Counted from the first letter of the stretch, positions 1 through 7,146 are shown. The stretch is DNA of 7,884 bases from ZC4RG30 sp039800965 (GCA_039800965.1 JBDLPS010000037.1:1-7884), one strand, 5' to 3'. Notes: a model not told the origin generated them from the letters alone. Numbers and translations are program-made.

Positions 1-298
<298 letters not shown>

Positions 299-320
299 GA
301 TGGGGACGTGCTCCCGCGCG

Positions 321-596
321 TCAGGCCGACAGGCCGAACTGGCGCAGTTTCTTGCGGAGTGTGCCGCGGTTGATGCCGAGGATGACCGCGGCCTGGCTCT
401 GGTTACCGCTGGCGTAGTCGAGGACGGCGCGGAACAAGGGTTCTTCGATTTCGCGCAGCACCATGTCGTAGAGCTGCGCGGGGCGATGGCCGTTCAGGCT
501 GGCGAAATAATCCGTGAGGGCCTGCTCGGCATGGTCGCGCAGCGGCACCCGCCCGTTCTGCGATACGCCCTGTCCGTTGTGTTTCCTGGTCGCCAT
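321..596 (-). CDS. fis: DNA-binding protein Fis
   Basis: Fis is a small homodimeric nucleoid protein that bends DNA and modulates rRNA promoters, recombination and replication. The protein is 91 aa (E. coli Fis is 98). The central block VPLRDHAEQALTDYFASLNG (about residues 17-36) matches the Fis dimerisation helix. The C-terminal helix-turn-helix (about 65-88) reads GNQSQAAVILGINRGTLRKK, very close to the family consensus, with the DNA-contacting N-R-G-T-L-R-K-K run intact. The ATG at 596 is preceded by two GGGAG motifs (608-612 and 614-618 on the plus strand). The distal one overlaps the dusB stop codon, so translation is probably coupled to dusB. The dusB-fis pairing is the classic arrangement, and here purH follows 22 nt downstream. 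No separate fis promoter is apparent. Confidence 0.97.
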   Translation of the reverse strand: MATRKHNGQGVSQNGRVPLRDHAEQALTDYFASLNGHRPAQLYDMVLREIEEPLFRAVLDYASGNQSQAAVILGINRGTLRKKLRQFGLSA

Positions 597-607
597 GCGC
601 TCGAGGG

Positions 608-618
608 CTCCCGCTCCC
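608..618 (-). promoter_or_regulatory. Tandem Shine-Dalgarno motifs for fis, overlapping the dusB stop
   Basis: On the minus strand the sequence TAGGGAGCGGGAG contains two GGGAG motifs. The first shares a base with the dusB TAG stop; the second lies 11 nt before the fis ATG. Seen directly. The inference is that ribosomes finishing dusB can reinitiate on fis. The 11-nt spacing is longer than ideal, so efficiency may depend on the coupling. Confidence 0.55.
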
Positions 619-1598
619 TATTCATCGTCCTCGACCCACGCGTCGAAGCATTCACGTGCCAGCGCGAACTGCGCCGACGAGTCTGCCGCGGCCATCAGCG
701 ATGACCTGTATGTCCGCGTCAGTGTGTGATGCTGGCAGTACCAGCCGAGGTGCTTGCGCGCGATCCGTACCCCGGACGCCTCACCGTGGAAGGCGTACAG
801 GGCATCAAGGTGCGTAAGGATGATGTCTCGGATCTGGGGGCGCAAGAGCGGCGGCGGCAGCGCTCCGGTGGCGAGGAAAGCGTTGACATCCCGGAAGATC
901 CATGGGGCGCCATGGGCCGCCCGACCGATCATCACGCCATCGGCGCCGGTATGCGCCAGCACATCCCGGGCCTTTTCCGCCGAGGTGATGTCCCCGTTGG
1001 CGACTACCGGGATGTTTGCCTCGGCACAGATGTCGCGGATGGTGTCGTATTCCGCCTCACCCTCGTAGAAGTCCGCGCGTGTCCGTCCGTGCACGGCGAT
1101 GGCCTGCACGCCCGCGGCCGCGGCCCGTCGCGCGATCGCAACACCATTGACGTGCTGGCGGTCGATACCGGTGCGTATCTTGACGGTGACCGGCACCGGA
1201 ACGGCCTGCACGACGGCCTCAAGCAGACGGGCGACCAGGTCCTCGTCGCCCAGCAGGGCGGAGCCGCAGAGCCTGCCGTAGACCTTCTTGGCCGGGCAGC
1301 CCATGTTGATGTCGATGATCTGCGCGCCGAGGTCGACGTTGGCCCGGGCCGCGTCGGCCAGCTGCTGCGGGTCGTTGCCGGCGAGCTGTACAACGCGCGG
1401 TTCCGGTTCGCCTTCGTGGTTCATGCGCTGGCGCGACTTGGTGGATTTCCAGAGGCGCTGGTCCGCGGTGAGCATCTCGGATGCCGCGAGGCCGGCACCG
1501 AGCTGGCGGCAGAGGATGCGGAACGGGCGATCCGTGACGCCGGCCATCGGGGCGAGCACCGACGGTGAAGCGATGTCCCAGTGGCCGATGCGGATCAT
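618..1598 (-). CDS. dusB: tRNA-dihydrouridine synthase B
   Basis: DusB is a flavoenzyme that reduces uridine to dihydrouridine in the tRNA D-loop using FMN and NADPH. The protein is 326 aa, the usual family length. The TIM-barrel motifs appear in order: LAPMAGVTDRPFR (about 15-27), the active-site loop INMGCPAKKV with the catalytic Cys at 101, VKIRTG with Lys140 and AVHGRTR with His170 (FMN-binding positions), then VVANGDI (198-204) and MIGRAAHGAPWIF (223-235), which bind the flavin phosphate. The C-terminal helical domain carries RIARKHLGWYCQHH, typical of DusB. The frame is open far upstream, but homology begins at MIRIGHWDI, so the ATG at 1598 is chosen. It lies 8 nt after the prmA stop and has no clear Shine-Dalgarno sequence, suggesting translational coupling. 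It is followed by fis in the usual dusB-fis arrangement. A tyrosine (KKVYGRL) after the active-site loop replaces the Asn of E. coli DusB, a tolerated position. Confidence 0.96.
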   Translation of the reverse strand: MIRIGHWDIASPSVLAPMAGVTDRPFRILCRQLGAGLAASEMLTADQRLWKSTKSRQRMNHEGEPEPRVVQLAGNDPQQLADAARANVDLGAQIIDINMGCPAKKVYGRLCGSALLGDEDLVARLLEAVVQAVPVPVTVKIRTGIDRQHVNGVAIARRAAAAGVQAIAVHGRTRADFYEGEAEYDTIRDICAEANIPVVANGDITSAEKARDVLAHTGADGVMIGRAAHGAPWIFRDVNAFLATGALPPPLLRPQIRDIILTHLDALYAFHGEASGVRIARKHLGWYCQHHTLTRTYRSSLMAAADSSAQFALARECFDAWVEDDE

Positions 1599-1606
1599 GG
1601 GCGTCG

Positions 1607-2485
1607 TCAGGTTCGCGTGCCGGAGAGCCCCGTCCAGCCATCGCTGCGCGCGAAAGGCTCCAGTGCCACGAAGGGGGCATAGGCCGCGACGACCTCGTCC
1701 ACCTGTTCGTCGAGGATGCCGGCAAGCACCAGCCGGGCACCCGGCCGCAGCAACTGCTGGAAGCGCGGCGCAAGTCCGCAGAGGATGCCGGAGATGATGT
1801 TGGCGAGCAGTACGTTGCTGTCGGCCGGCAGGGAGTCCGGATCGTCGTGCAGGACGACCCGTTCGGCCACGTCGTTCGCCGCGGCGTTGTCCCGTGTGGC
1901 GAGGGTTGCCTGCGGGTCGATGTCGTAACAGTCGATGCGCGCCGCGCCCAGGCGTGCTGCCGCCAGCGCCAGCACGCCTGAACCACAGCCGTAATCGACC
2001 ACGGTGCTGCCCGCCGCCAGGTTGGCGTCGAGCCATTGCAGGCACAGCGCGGTGGACGGATGCGTGCCGGTTCCGAAAGCCAGGCCCGGGTCCAGGCGGA
2101 CCACCGCGGCCTCGGCATCGTCGGGCGCCGTTTCGTGCCATGGGACGATCCACAGCCGGCGTCCGAAACGCATCGGGTGGAAGTCCTTGAGCCACTCGCG
2201 CTCCCAGACCTTGTCCTCGATGCGCTTGATGCGTACGGCGGCGGGCGGAACGTCCAGTAGTGCCGCAAGTCGATCGATGGCCGCACCTTCGTCGGCGTCG
2301 CCGTCGAACATGACCTCGATGACGGTCTTGGGCCACAGGCGCATCTCGCCCGGCGCCGGCTCGAGGATGGCGTCGTCGACGGCGTCCGTCAGCGTGACCG
2401 ACAGCGCGCCGGCGTCGAAGCAGGCCTCTTCGGCGGCCTCGGGGTCACGGCCTTCGAGGTCGACGCAGAGCGAGAGGTAAGGCAC
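1607..2485 (-). CDS. prmA: Ribosomal protein L11 methyltransferase
   Basis: PrmA uses S-adenosylmethionine to trimethylate ribosomal protein L11 at several amino groups. The protein is 292 aa (E. coli PrmA is 293). An N-terminal L11-recognition domain (about 1-60, starting MPYLSLCVDLEGRDPEAAEE and containing GALSVTLTDA) is followed by a linker and a class I methyltransferase domain. That domain has the PrmA signature DPGLAFGTGTHPST (132-145), motif I DYGCGSGVLA (164-173), the acidic CYDIDP loop (186-191) and the catalytic-region ANIISGIL (228-235). The C-terminus DGWTGLSGTRT resembles the family ending. The start codon is a GTG at 2485, set by alignment to the family N-terminus. No in-frame ATG fits, and only 9 nt separate it from the accC stop, with no strong Shine-Dalgarno. 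Its place after accBC is a conserved association. Confidence 0.95.
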   Translation of the reverse strand: MPYLSLCVDLEGRDPEAAEEACFDAGALSVTLTDAVDDAILEPAPGEMRLWPKTVIEVMFDGDADEGAAIDRLAALLDVPPAAVRIKRIEDKVWEREWLKDFHPMRFGRRLWIVPWHETAPDDAEAAVVRLDPGLAFGTGTHPSTALCLQWLDANLAAGSTVVDYGCGSGVLALAAARLGAARIDCYDIDPQATLATRDNAAANDVAERVVLHDDPDSLPADSNVLLANIISGILCGLAPRFQQLLRPGARLVLAGILDEQVDEVVAAYAPFVALEPFARSDGWTGLSGTRT

Positions 2486-2494
2486 GGGCGGCGC

Positions 2495-3838
2495 TTACTT
2501 CAGGCCCAGGCGCCGCTCGAGATAGTGGATGTCCAGGCCGCCCTCGCCGAAGGCCGCGTGGCTGAGGATCTCCTGGTGCAGGGCGCGATTCGTCTTGATG
2601 CCTTCTACGACGAGCTCGCTCAGTGCGTTGCGCATGCGCGCGATCGCCGTGGCACGCGTATCACCGTGGGCGATCAGCTTCGCGACCATCGAGTCATAGT
2701 TCGGCGGGACGTTGTAGCCCGAGTAGACATGGCTGTCGACGCGGATGCCCGGGCCGCCCGGCGCGTGCCAGGTCTTCACCGGTCCCGGCGACGGCATGAA
2801 GGTCTTCGGGTCCTCGGCGTTGATGCGGCATTCGATCGCGTGGCCGCGGATCTGGATATCGCCCTGCGTGAACGGCAGTTGCTCTCCCGCGGCGACCAGC
2901 AGCTGCGTTTTCACCAGGTCGATGCCGGTGATGAGTTCCGTCACCGGATGTTCCACCTGGATGCGGGTGTTCATCTCGATGAAGTAGAACTCACCGTTCT
3001 CGTACAGGAACTCGAAGGTGCCGGCGCTGCGGTAGCCGACGCTGCGGCAAGCCTCGGCGCAGCGCTCGCCCATGGCCTTGCGCTGCTTCGGCGAGAGGCC
3101 GGGGGCCGGGGCTTCCTCGATCACCTTCTGGTGGCGCCGCTGCATGGAGCAGTCGCGCTCGCCGAGGTGGACGACGTTGCCGAAGTTGTCCGCGATCACC
3201 TGGAACTCGATGTGCCGCGGTTTCTCGAGGAATTTCTCCATGTACACCTGTGCGTTGCCGAAGGCGGCGAGCGCCTCCTGCTGCGTCACGGTGATCGCAT
3301 TGAGCAGCGCAGCCTCGGAGTGCACCACGCGCATGCCGCGTCCGCCGCCGCCACCCGAGGCCTTGATGATGACCGGGTAGCCGATCTGCCGCGCGATCCG
3401 CAGGTTCTCGTCCGCGTCCTCGCCCAGGGGGCCATCCGAGCCGGGCACGCAGGGCACGCCGGCTTTCTTCATCGCGCGGATGGCCGAGACCTTGTCGCCC
3501 ATCATGCGGATCGTCTCGGCCTTGGGGCCGATGAAGACGAAACCGCTCTTTTCCACGCGCTCGGCGAAGTCCGCGTTCTCGGACAGGAAGCCGTAGCCCG
3601 GATGGATGCCCATGGAGTCGGTGACCTCGGCCGCGCTGATGATCGCGGGCATGTTGAGGTAACTCTTGGGCGACGGGGCGGGGCCGATGCAGACGGTTTC
3701 ATCCGCCAGCAGCACGTGCTTGAGATTTGCGTCGGCGGTGGAGTGAACCGCGACGGTCTTGATGTCCAGTTCGCGGCAGGCCCGCAGGATGCGCAGGGCG
3801 ATCTCGCCGCGGTTGGCGATGACGATTTTGTCGAGCAT
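2495..3838 (-). CDS. accC: Biotin carboxylase subunit of acetyl-CoA carboxylase
   Basis: AccC carboxylates the biotin on AccB using ATP and bicarbonate, the first half-reaction of acetyl-CoA carboxylase, committing carbon to fatty acid synthesis in the cytoplasm. The protein is 447 aa (E. coli AccC is 449). The N-terminal domain begins MLDKIVIANRGEIALRILRA and contains GIHPGYGFLSENADFA. The ATP-grasp domain shows Lys116 and Lys159, the glycine-rich lid SGGGGGRGMRV (161-171), HIEFQVIAD, the ERDCSMQRRHQKVIEEAP block with catalytic Lys238, Glu276, and FIEMNTRIQVEHPVTE with Glu288, Asn290 and Arg292. Arg338 lies in IECRINAEDP. All match the E. coli numbering exactly, so the enzyme should be active. 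The length fits a free AccC subunit rather than a fused acyl-CoA carboxylase alpha chain. It starts 18 nt after accB; the intervening bases are C-rich with no evident Shine-Dalgarno, so coupling to accB is likely. Confidence 0.99.
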   Translation of the reverse strand: MLDKIVIANRGEIALRILRACRELDIKTVAVHSTADANLKHVLLADETVCIGPAPSPKSYLNMPAIISAAEVTDSMGIHPGYGFLSENADFAERVEKSGFVFIGPKAETIRMMGDKVSAIRAMKKAGVPCVPGSDGPLGEDADENLRIARQIGYPVIIKASGGGGGRGMRVVHSEAALLNAITVTQQEALAAFGNAQVYMEKFLEKPRHIEFQVIADNFGNVVHLGERDCSMQRRHQKVIEEAPAPGLSPKQRKAMGERCAEACRSVGYRSAGTFEFLYENGEFYFIEMNTRIQVEHPVTELITGIDLVKTQLLVAAGEQLPFTQGDIQIRGHAIECRINAEDPKTFMPSPGPVKTWHAPGGPGIRVDSHVYSGYNVPPNYDSMVAKLIAHGDTRATAIARMRNALSELVVEGIKTNRALHQEILSHAAFGEGGLDIHYLERRLGLK

Positions 3839-3856
3839 GTGGGGCGTGCCGGGGGC

Positions 3857-4309
3857 TTACTCGACCACGAACAGCGGCTGGCCGAATTCGACCGGGTCGC
3901 CGTTCTGGACCATGATCGCCGTGACGCGGCCGGCGCGGTCGGATTCGATCTGGTTCATCATCTTCATGGCCTCGATGATGCACAGCACCTGGCCGACCTT
4001 GACCTCGTCGCCGATCGAGACGAAGGGCTTGGCGGTCGGGGACGCCGCGGCGTAGAAGGTGCCGACCATCGGCGAGGGGACGGCGTTGGCCGAGGGCTTG
4101 GCGGGTGCGGCGGCCGGCGCGGCCGCAGGGGCGGCGGCGACCGGGGCCGGCGCGGCCACCGGAGCCGGCGCGGCGATGTACTGCGGGGCGGCCATCATGC
4201 TGCTGCCGCGGCTGATACGGACGGCTTCCTCGCCTTCCTTGATCTCGATCTCGGCGATGCCCGATTCCTCGAGCAGTTCGATCAGCTTCTTGATCTTGCG
4301 AATGTCCAT
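3857..4309 (-). CDS. accB: Biotin carboxyl carrier protein of acetyl-CoA carboxylase
   Basis: AccB (BCCP) carries biotin between the AccC and AccAD active sites. The protein is 150 aa (E. coli 156). The N-terminal helix and strand MDIRKIKKLIELLEESGIAE followed by IEIKEGEEAVRISR matches the AccC-interacting and dimerisation segment. Residues about 40-72 form an Ala/Pro-rich flexible linker. The biotinyl domain (about 77-150) has SPMVGTFY and the protruding thumb SPTAKPFV typical of bacterial BCCP. Its biotin-attachment motif is EAMKMMNQI, with the modified lysine at 116. It ends in GQPLFVVE. The ATG at 4309 is fixed by homology and by an AAGGAG Shine-Dalgarno 5 nt upstream. As the first gene after a 132-bp gap with repeats and a palindrome, it probably begins the accB-accC-prmA-dusB-fis-purH operon. 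Confidence 0.98.
   Translation of the reverse strand: MDIRKIKKLIELLEESGIAEIEIKEGEEAVRISRGSSMMAAPQYIAAPAPVAAPAPVAAAPAAAPAAAPAKPSANAVPSPMVGTFYAAASPTAKPFVSIGDEVKVGQVLCIIEAMKMMNQIESDRAGRVTAIMVQNGDPVEFGQPLFVVE
4113..4174. repeat. In-frame GC-rich repeats in the AccB linker
   Basis: The 11-mer GCCGGCGCGGC occurs three times on the plus strand, at 4113-4123, 4146-4156 and 4164-4174. Offsets are 33 and 18 bases, both multiples of three, so the copies stay in frame and encode the repeated Ala/Pro units of the AccB linker. This is the normal look of a BCCP hinge in a high-GC genome. The repeats could cause length variation of the linker between strains. Confidence 0.6.
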
Positions 4310-4314
4310 GCTGG

Positions 4315-4320
4315 CTCCTT
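4315..4320 (-). promoter_or_regulatory. Ribosome binding site of accB
   Basis: AAGGAG on the minus strand, 5 nt before the accB ATG. It is the strongest Shine-Dalgarno sequence in the minus-strand gene run. The genes downstream of accB have weak or badly spaced sites, which fits accB being the leading gene of the operon. Confidence 0.8.
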
Positions 4321-4323
4321 GGG

Positions 4324-4386
4324 CGATCGCCGCAAATTGCGCGCAATTTACCCGGAAACCGGCTCGATCGCCGCAAAATTTACCCG
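4324..4386. repeat. Repeated 22-mer, one copy split by a palindrome-forming insertion, upstream of accB
   Basis: Plus strand: the parts CGATCGCCGCAAA and ATTTACCCG occur contiguously at 4365-4386. They occur again at 4324-4336 and 4346-4354, separated by nine extra bases (TTGCGCGCA). All 22 shared positions are identical. The extra bases turn the central AAATTT into the perfect 16-bp palindrome AAATTGCGCGCAATTT (4334-4349). The two copies begin 41 bp apart, close to four helical turns. They lie 15 to 77 bp upstream of the accB start codon, where a promoter and operator would be expected. The repeat is seen directly; a role as a paired regulator-binding site is inferred. I do not recognise a known operator consensus here. 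Confidence 0.6.
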
Positions 4387-4441
4387 CAATGTGGCGAGCC
4401 GATCCGAGCGCGGAACGTTGTTGGTTTTTTGTGACAGTCGC

Positions 4442-5179
4442 TCAGGAGGTCTTTTCGGCGTCATCGGCGCCGGTCAGGGCCCGTTTCGTCGCGAGTTCCT
4501 TGAGTCCCTCGGCGATGCGGGCCCGCGCTGCCGGCAGGTCGCGTTGCCCGGAGTCCACACCCTGCACTTCGGTCAGGATCAGGTCCAGTTCGTCCTGATG
4601 GAGCTCTCCGACCTTGAGCGCCACGATCCGCTGCTGGCTGTCGGCGAAGAGGGTGAAGGGGAAGGCCGGGGTCATGCCGACCGATTTGAGCGCCTCGAGG
4701 CCGTCTTCCTCCCCGATGAGCAGCGGGTAGTGGACAGGGTGTTCCTTGAGGTAGGCCAGCACGTCCTCGCGGAAATCGACGGCAATGCCGACGATTTCGA
4801 GCTTCATGCCCTTGCCGGCGGCCCGGGCTGCGTTGAGCAGCGGGATTTCGCGGCGGCATGGCGCACACCAGGTCGCCCAGAAATTCACCACCAGCGGCCG
4901 TCCTTTCCAGTCCGCCAGGCGCCGCGGCTGGCCGTCGCGGTCGTTCAGCGTGAAGGCCGGCAGGACTTCCGGGACCTTGCGGCCTGCGTCGGCGCTGGGT
5001 CCGGTGGGCGGCGCTGGTGCCGGGATGGCGGTCGTCGGCGGGGTCTTGGGCGCTGCGGGCCGTGACAGGTGGCGCTGACTGAAGAACCCGGTGGCCGCGG
5101 CGATGGCGACGACGATGGCGACGACCGCACCGGTCGAGCGGCTGCGGCTGGGGATCTGGGGGGCTGGGCTGTCATTCAT
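4442..5179 (-). CDS. TlpA-like membrane-anchored thioredoxin-family protein
   Basis: This is a 245-aa protein with a basic N-terminus and one hydrophobic segment (about 18-33, GAVVAIVVAIAAATGFF). A Pro/Ala/Thr-rich linker (about 40-68) follows, then a thioredoxin-fold domain (about 70-200). The topology suggests a periplasmic domain held by a membrane anchor or an uncleaved signal. FTLNDRDGQPRRLADWKGRP and VVNFWATWCAPCRREIPLL are typical of the TlpA/ResA/AhpC-TSA-like class. The redox pair is Cys105/Cys108 in WCAPC, and the cis-proline is probably Pro174 in TPAFPFTLF. About 40 residues of charged, helix-prone C-terminal extension follow the fold. Its start is 12 nt after the dsbD stop, so it is probably co-transcribed with dsbD, which would keep it reduced. 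Its substrate (cytochrome c apoprotein, copper chaperone or another thiol protein) cannot be told from sequence. The fold and CXXC are certain; the specific name is not. Confidence 0.88.
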   Translation of the reverse strand: MNDSPAPQIPSRSRSTGAVVAIVVAIAAATGFFSQRHLSRPAAPKTPPTTAIPAPAPPTGPSADAGRKVPEVLPAFTLNDRDGQPRRLADWKGRPLVVNFWATWCAPCRREIPLLNAARAAGKGMKLEIVGIAVDFREDVLAYLKEHPVHYPLLIGEEDGLEALKSVGMTPAFPFTLFADSQQRIVALKVGELHQDELDLILTEVQGVDSGQRDLPAARARIAEGLKELATKRALTGADDAEKTS

Positions 5180-5191
5180 GGTGTACCGACT

Positions 5192-7084
5192 CTAGCGCGC
5201 TGCGACGGCCGCCGTCGCAGCGCCCGGTGACAGCGCCTTGGCGGCCAGCGGCGCGAAGTCCGCCGCCTTCATGAATCCCACGACGCGGAATCCCGCCCGT
5301 TCCTGGCCATCCGGTCCGTAGAAGGCGATCGTCGGTGGGCCGAAGATGCCGAAGCGCTTGAGGAGGGCCTGGTCCCGATCGTCGTTGGCCGTGACGTCGG
5401 CCCGCAGCAGCACGGCTTTTTCCAGCGCCGCCCGTACATGGGCCTCCGGGAAGGTGAACTTCTCCATTTCCTTGCAGGACACGCACCAGTCGGCATAGAA
5501 ATCGAGCAGCACGGGGCGGCCGGCCAGACGCGCCGTCTCGACTTCACGGTCCAGGTCATCCACCGATTTCACGGCGACGAAGGGTAGTGCGGGCCCGGAA
5601 GATTCGCCCGCCGACCAGGGAGCCAGCGGGTCCGTCGCGCCGCGCAGTGCGCCGAAGCCGACGAGGATCGCCCAGCCGAGGGCGGCCAGAGCGCAGGTCC
5701 TTGCAGCCAGGCGGGCAACCGGGCTGCGGGTGGTGGCGCGCCAGAGCACCACGGCGAGGGACGCCGGCGGTACGAGCCACGCACCCATTGCCAGATTCGG
5801 CGGCAGGATTCGCGCCAGCATCCAGGCTGCGACCGCCAGCATCAGCGCGCCGAATACCTGCTTCACCGTATCCATCCAGGCGCCTGCGCGCGGCAACAGT
5901 TGTCCGGCGGAGGCGCCGACCACAAGCAGGGGTACGCCCATGCCGATGGCCATGGCGAACAAGGCCAGTCCGCCGCGCAGCATCTCGCCGCTCTGGCCGA
6001 TCACCGAGAGTGCCGCCACCAGCGCCGGGCCCACGCAGGTCGTCACGATCAGCGCGGATAGCGCGCCCATTACCGCGACGCCTGCGTAGCTGCCGGCTTT
6101 CTGGCGGTTCGACAGGTCCGCCAGCCGCGTCTGGATGACGGCCGGCATCTGTACCGTGAAGAAGCCGAACATCGACAGCGACATCACCACGAAAAGCAGC
6201 GCGAAGAGCGTGATGATCCAAGGTTGCTGGAACAGGGTCTGCGCCTGCTGGCCCGCTGCCGCGAAAGCGACGCCGGCGGCGGTGTAGGTGAGCGCCATGC
6301 CCAGCACGTAGGCCAGCGACAGCAGGAATCCCTTCGTGCGCGTCAGCGATGCACCGTGACCCGCGATGATCCCCGCCACGATCGGCACCATGGGCAGCAC
6401 GCAGGGGGTGAAGGCGAGCAGCAGGCCGGCGAGGAAGAAGGCTGCCAGCATCAGTCCCGGGTTGCCCGAGCGGATGAGGTCGGCGAGGCGGTCCTGCTCG
6501 GACAGCGGCGCATCGGCGTCCGCGAGCCGCCCGGCGCTCACGCTGCCGTCGGCAGGCGGCAGCGGTATCTCGAAGACGCGCGTCTGGGGCGGGTAGCAAA
6601 GTCCGGCGTCCGCGCAGCCCTGCCAGGTCAGCTTGACGGGCACGGTCATCGCCTCGCGACCCGCGCGCATCACCGGCAGGCGTGCGACGAAGTCGTGGTG
6701 GTAGACCTGCTGCGTGCCGAAGTAATCGTCCGTTTTGGTCTCGCCCTCGGGGAGGCCCGCTTGCCCCAATGCGATCACGTCCGGGGCGGGGGTGCCGAAC
6801 TTCAGCTTGTTGCGGTAGAGGTAGTAGCCCTTGGCGATGCCGTAGGTCACCTCGATCCGGTCCGGCGCCGTCGCGCGGGCATCCACCCGGAAAGCCTGTT
6901 CGGGGGGCAGGAAGTCCTCCGCCCCGCCACTCCGGCCGATGGACGTCAGCGCCTCGATGTCGGCGGCGGAGGTCTGAATGGCGCTTCCCATGCCTGCCGT
7001 CCAGGCCAGTAGCGCGGCCAGTACGCGGGCCGGGGCAGTCCGGCGGCGGTGCGGCGCGGGCTTGGCGGGGACGTTCGGGCGCAT
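5192..7084 (-). CDS. dsbD: Thiol:disulfide interchange protein DsbD
   Basis: DsbD moves reducing power from cytoplasmic thioredoxin across the inner membrane to periplasmic partners such as DsbC and cytochrome c maturation proteins. From the ATG at 7084 it has 630 aa (E. coli precursor 565). There is a signal peptide (Arg-rich residues 12-20, hydrophobic core 21-36, likely cleavage after TSA near 40). The periplasmic alpha domain follows (about 55-175, with YYLYRNKLKFG and the redox pair Cys157/Cys163 in QGCADAGLCYPP). The membrane domain has eight or so hydrophobic helices (about 210-480), with the redox pair Cys228 (FTPCVLPMVP) and Cys350 (TTCVGPALVAALS). The C-terminal thioredoxin-like gamma domain has Cys534/Cys537 in DWCVSC and cis-Pro584 in FGPPT. 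All six redox cysteines are present. The frame extends upstream to an ATG at 7132, but the 7084 start has a well-spaced GGAGAG and puts the signal peptide at the N-terminus. The 7132 start would overlap the groES promoter region. Confidence 0.97.
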   Translation of the reverse strand: MRPNVPAKPAPHRRRTAPARVLAALLAWTAGMGSAIQTSAADIEALTSIGRSGGAEDFLPPEQAFRVDARATAPDRIEVTYGIAKGYYLYRNKLKFGTPAPDVIALGQAGLPEGETKTDDYFGTQQVYHHDFVARLPVMRAGREAMTVPVKLTWQGCADAGLCYPPQTRVFEIPLPPADGSVSAGRLADADAPLSEQDRLADLIRSGNPGLMLAAFFLAGLLLAFTPCVLPMVPIVAGIIAGHGASLTRTKGFLLSLAYVLGMALTYTAAGVAFAAAGQQAQTLFQQPWIITLFALLFVVMSLSMFGFFTVQMPAVIQTRLADLSNRQKAGSYAGVAVMGALSALIVTTCVGPALVAALSVIGQSGEMLRGGLALFAMAIGMGVPLLVVGASAGQLLPRAGAWMDTVKQVFGALMLAVAAWMLARILPPNLAMGAWLVPPASLAVVLWRATTRSPVARLAARTCALAALGWAILVGFGALRGATDPLAPWSAGESSGPALPFVAVKSVDDLDREVETARLAGRPVLLDFYADWCVSCKEMEKFTFPEAHVRAALEKAVLLRADVTANDDRDQALLKRFGIFGPPTIAFYGPDGQERAGFRVVGFMKAADFAPLAAKALSPGAATAAVAAR

Positions 7085-7091
7085 GCGAAGG

Positions 7092-7097
7092 CTCTCC
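7092..7097 (-). promoter_or_regulatory. Ribosome binding site deciding the dsbD start
   Basis: GGAGAG on the minus strand lies 7 nt before the ATG at 7084. The alternative in-frame ATG at 7132 has only an AAGGG touching the start codon, which is too close to work well. This favours the shorter protein with a normal signal peptide. Confidence 0.65.
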
Positions 7098-7118
7098 GGC
7101 GGGTGGCGGTTCCTAGCG

Positions 7119-7146
7119 TACCTAAAGGCCATCCCTTGAAATGCAA
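7119..7146 (-). promoter_or_regulatory. Possible dsbD promoter (weak)
   Basis: On the minus strand TTGCAT (7141-7146) and TAGGTA (7119-7124) are separated by 16 bases and lie upstream of the dsbD start. Match to sigma70 consensus is only partial. The -35 element would share a base with the -35 of the opposite groES promoter, so the two transcription units would compete. The call rests on position more than on match quality. Confidence 0.25.

Larger units (their letters stand above)
4310..4441 (-). promoter_or_regulatory. Intergenic region tlpA-accB, probable accB operon promoter region
   Basis: This 132-bp gap is by far the longest between minus-strand genes and has AT-rich patches unlike its surroundings. 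It probably holds the accB promoter. No convincing sigma70 hexamer pair is visible. The best candidate on the minus strand is TTGCGG followed after 20 bases by TAAATT (plus strand 4345-4350), whose spacing is longer than usual. No rho-independent terminator for the upstream gene is apparent: the run of six A on the minus strand near 4425-4430 (TTTTTT on the plus strand) has no stem in the right position. Read-through from dsbD-tlpA therefore cannot be excluded. Confidence 0.4.

Noticed and set aside
1599..2336. An open upstream extension of the dusB frame (246 codons) running through prmA
   Set aside because: The translation is Arg/Gly/Ala-rich without domains, prmA occupies the region in another frame with full family motifs, and DusB homology starts exactly at MIRIGHWDI.
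4393..4441. A possible terminator after the TlpA-like gene (run of six T on the plus strand near 4425-4430)
   Set aside because: For minus-strand transcription this run reads as A, not T, and no stem lies in the right place, so it cannot act as an intrinsic terminator for dsbD-tlpA.
2525..5065. A very long open frame (846 codons) on the plus strand, opposite accC, accB and the TlpA-like gene
   Set aside because: It spans three well-identified genes and their intergenic gap, its translation is dominated by Asp, Arg, Gly, Val, Ala, Leu and His as expected from the antisense of GC-rich codons, and it shows no domain. It is an antisense artefact of high third-position GC.
6224..7012. A 262-codon plus-strand open frame opposite dsbD
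   Set aside because: It lies entirely antisense to the DsbD alpha and membrane domains and has no recognisable domain or ribosome binding site.
7085..7132. A 16-residue N-terminal extension of DsbD from the ATG at 7132
   Set aside because: It would put 16 residues before an otherwise normal signal peptide, its Shine-Dalgarno is too close to the start, and a good GGAGAG precedes the ATG at 7084.
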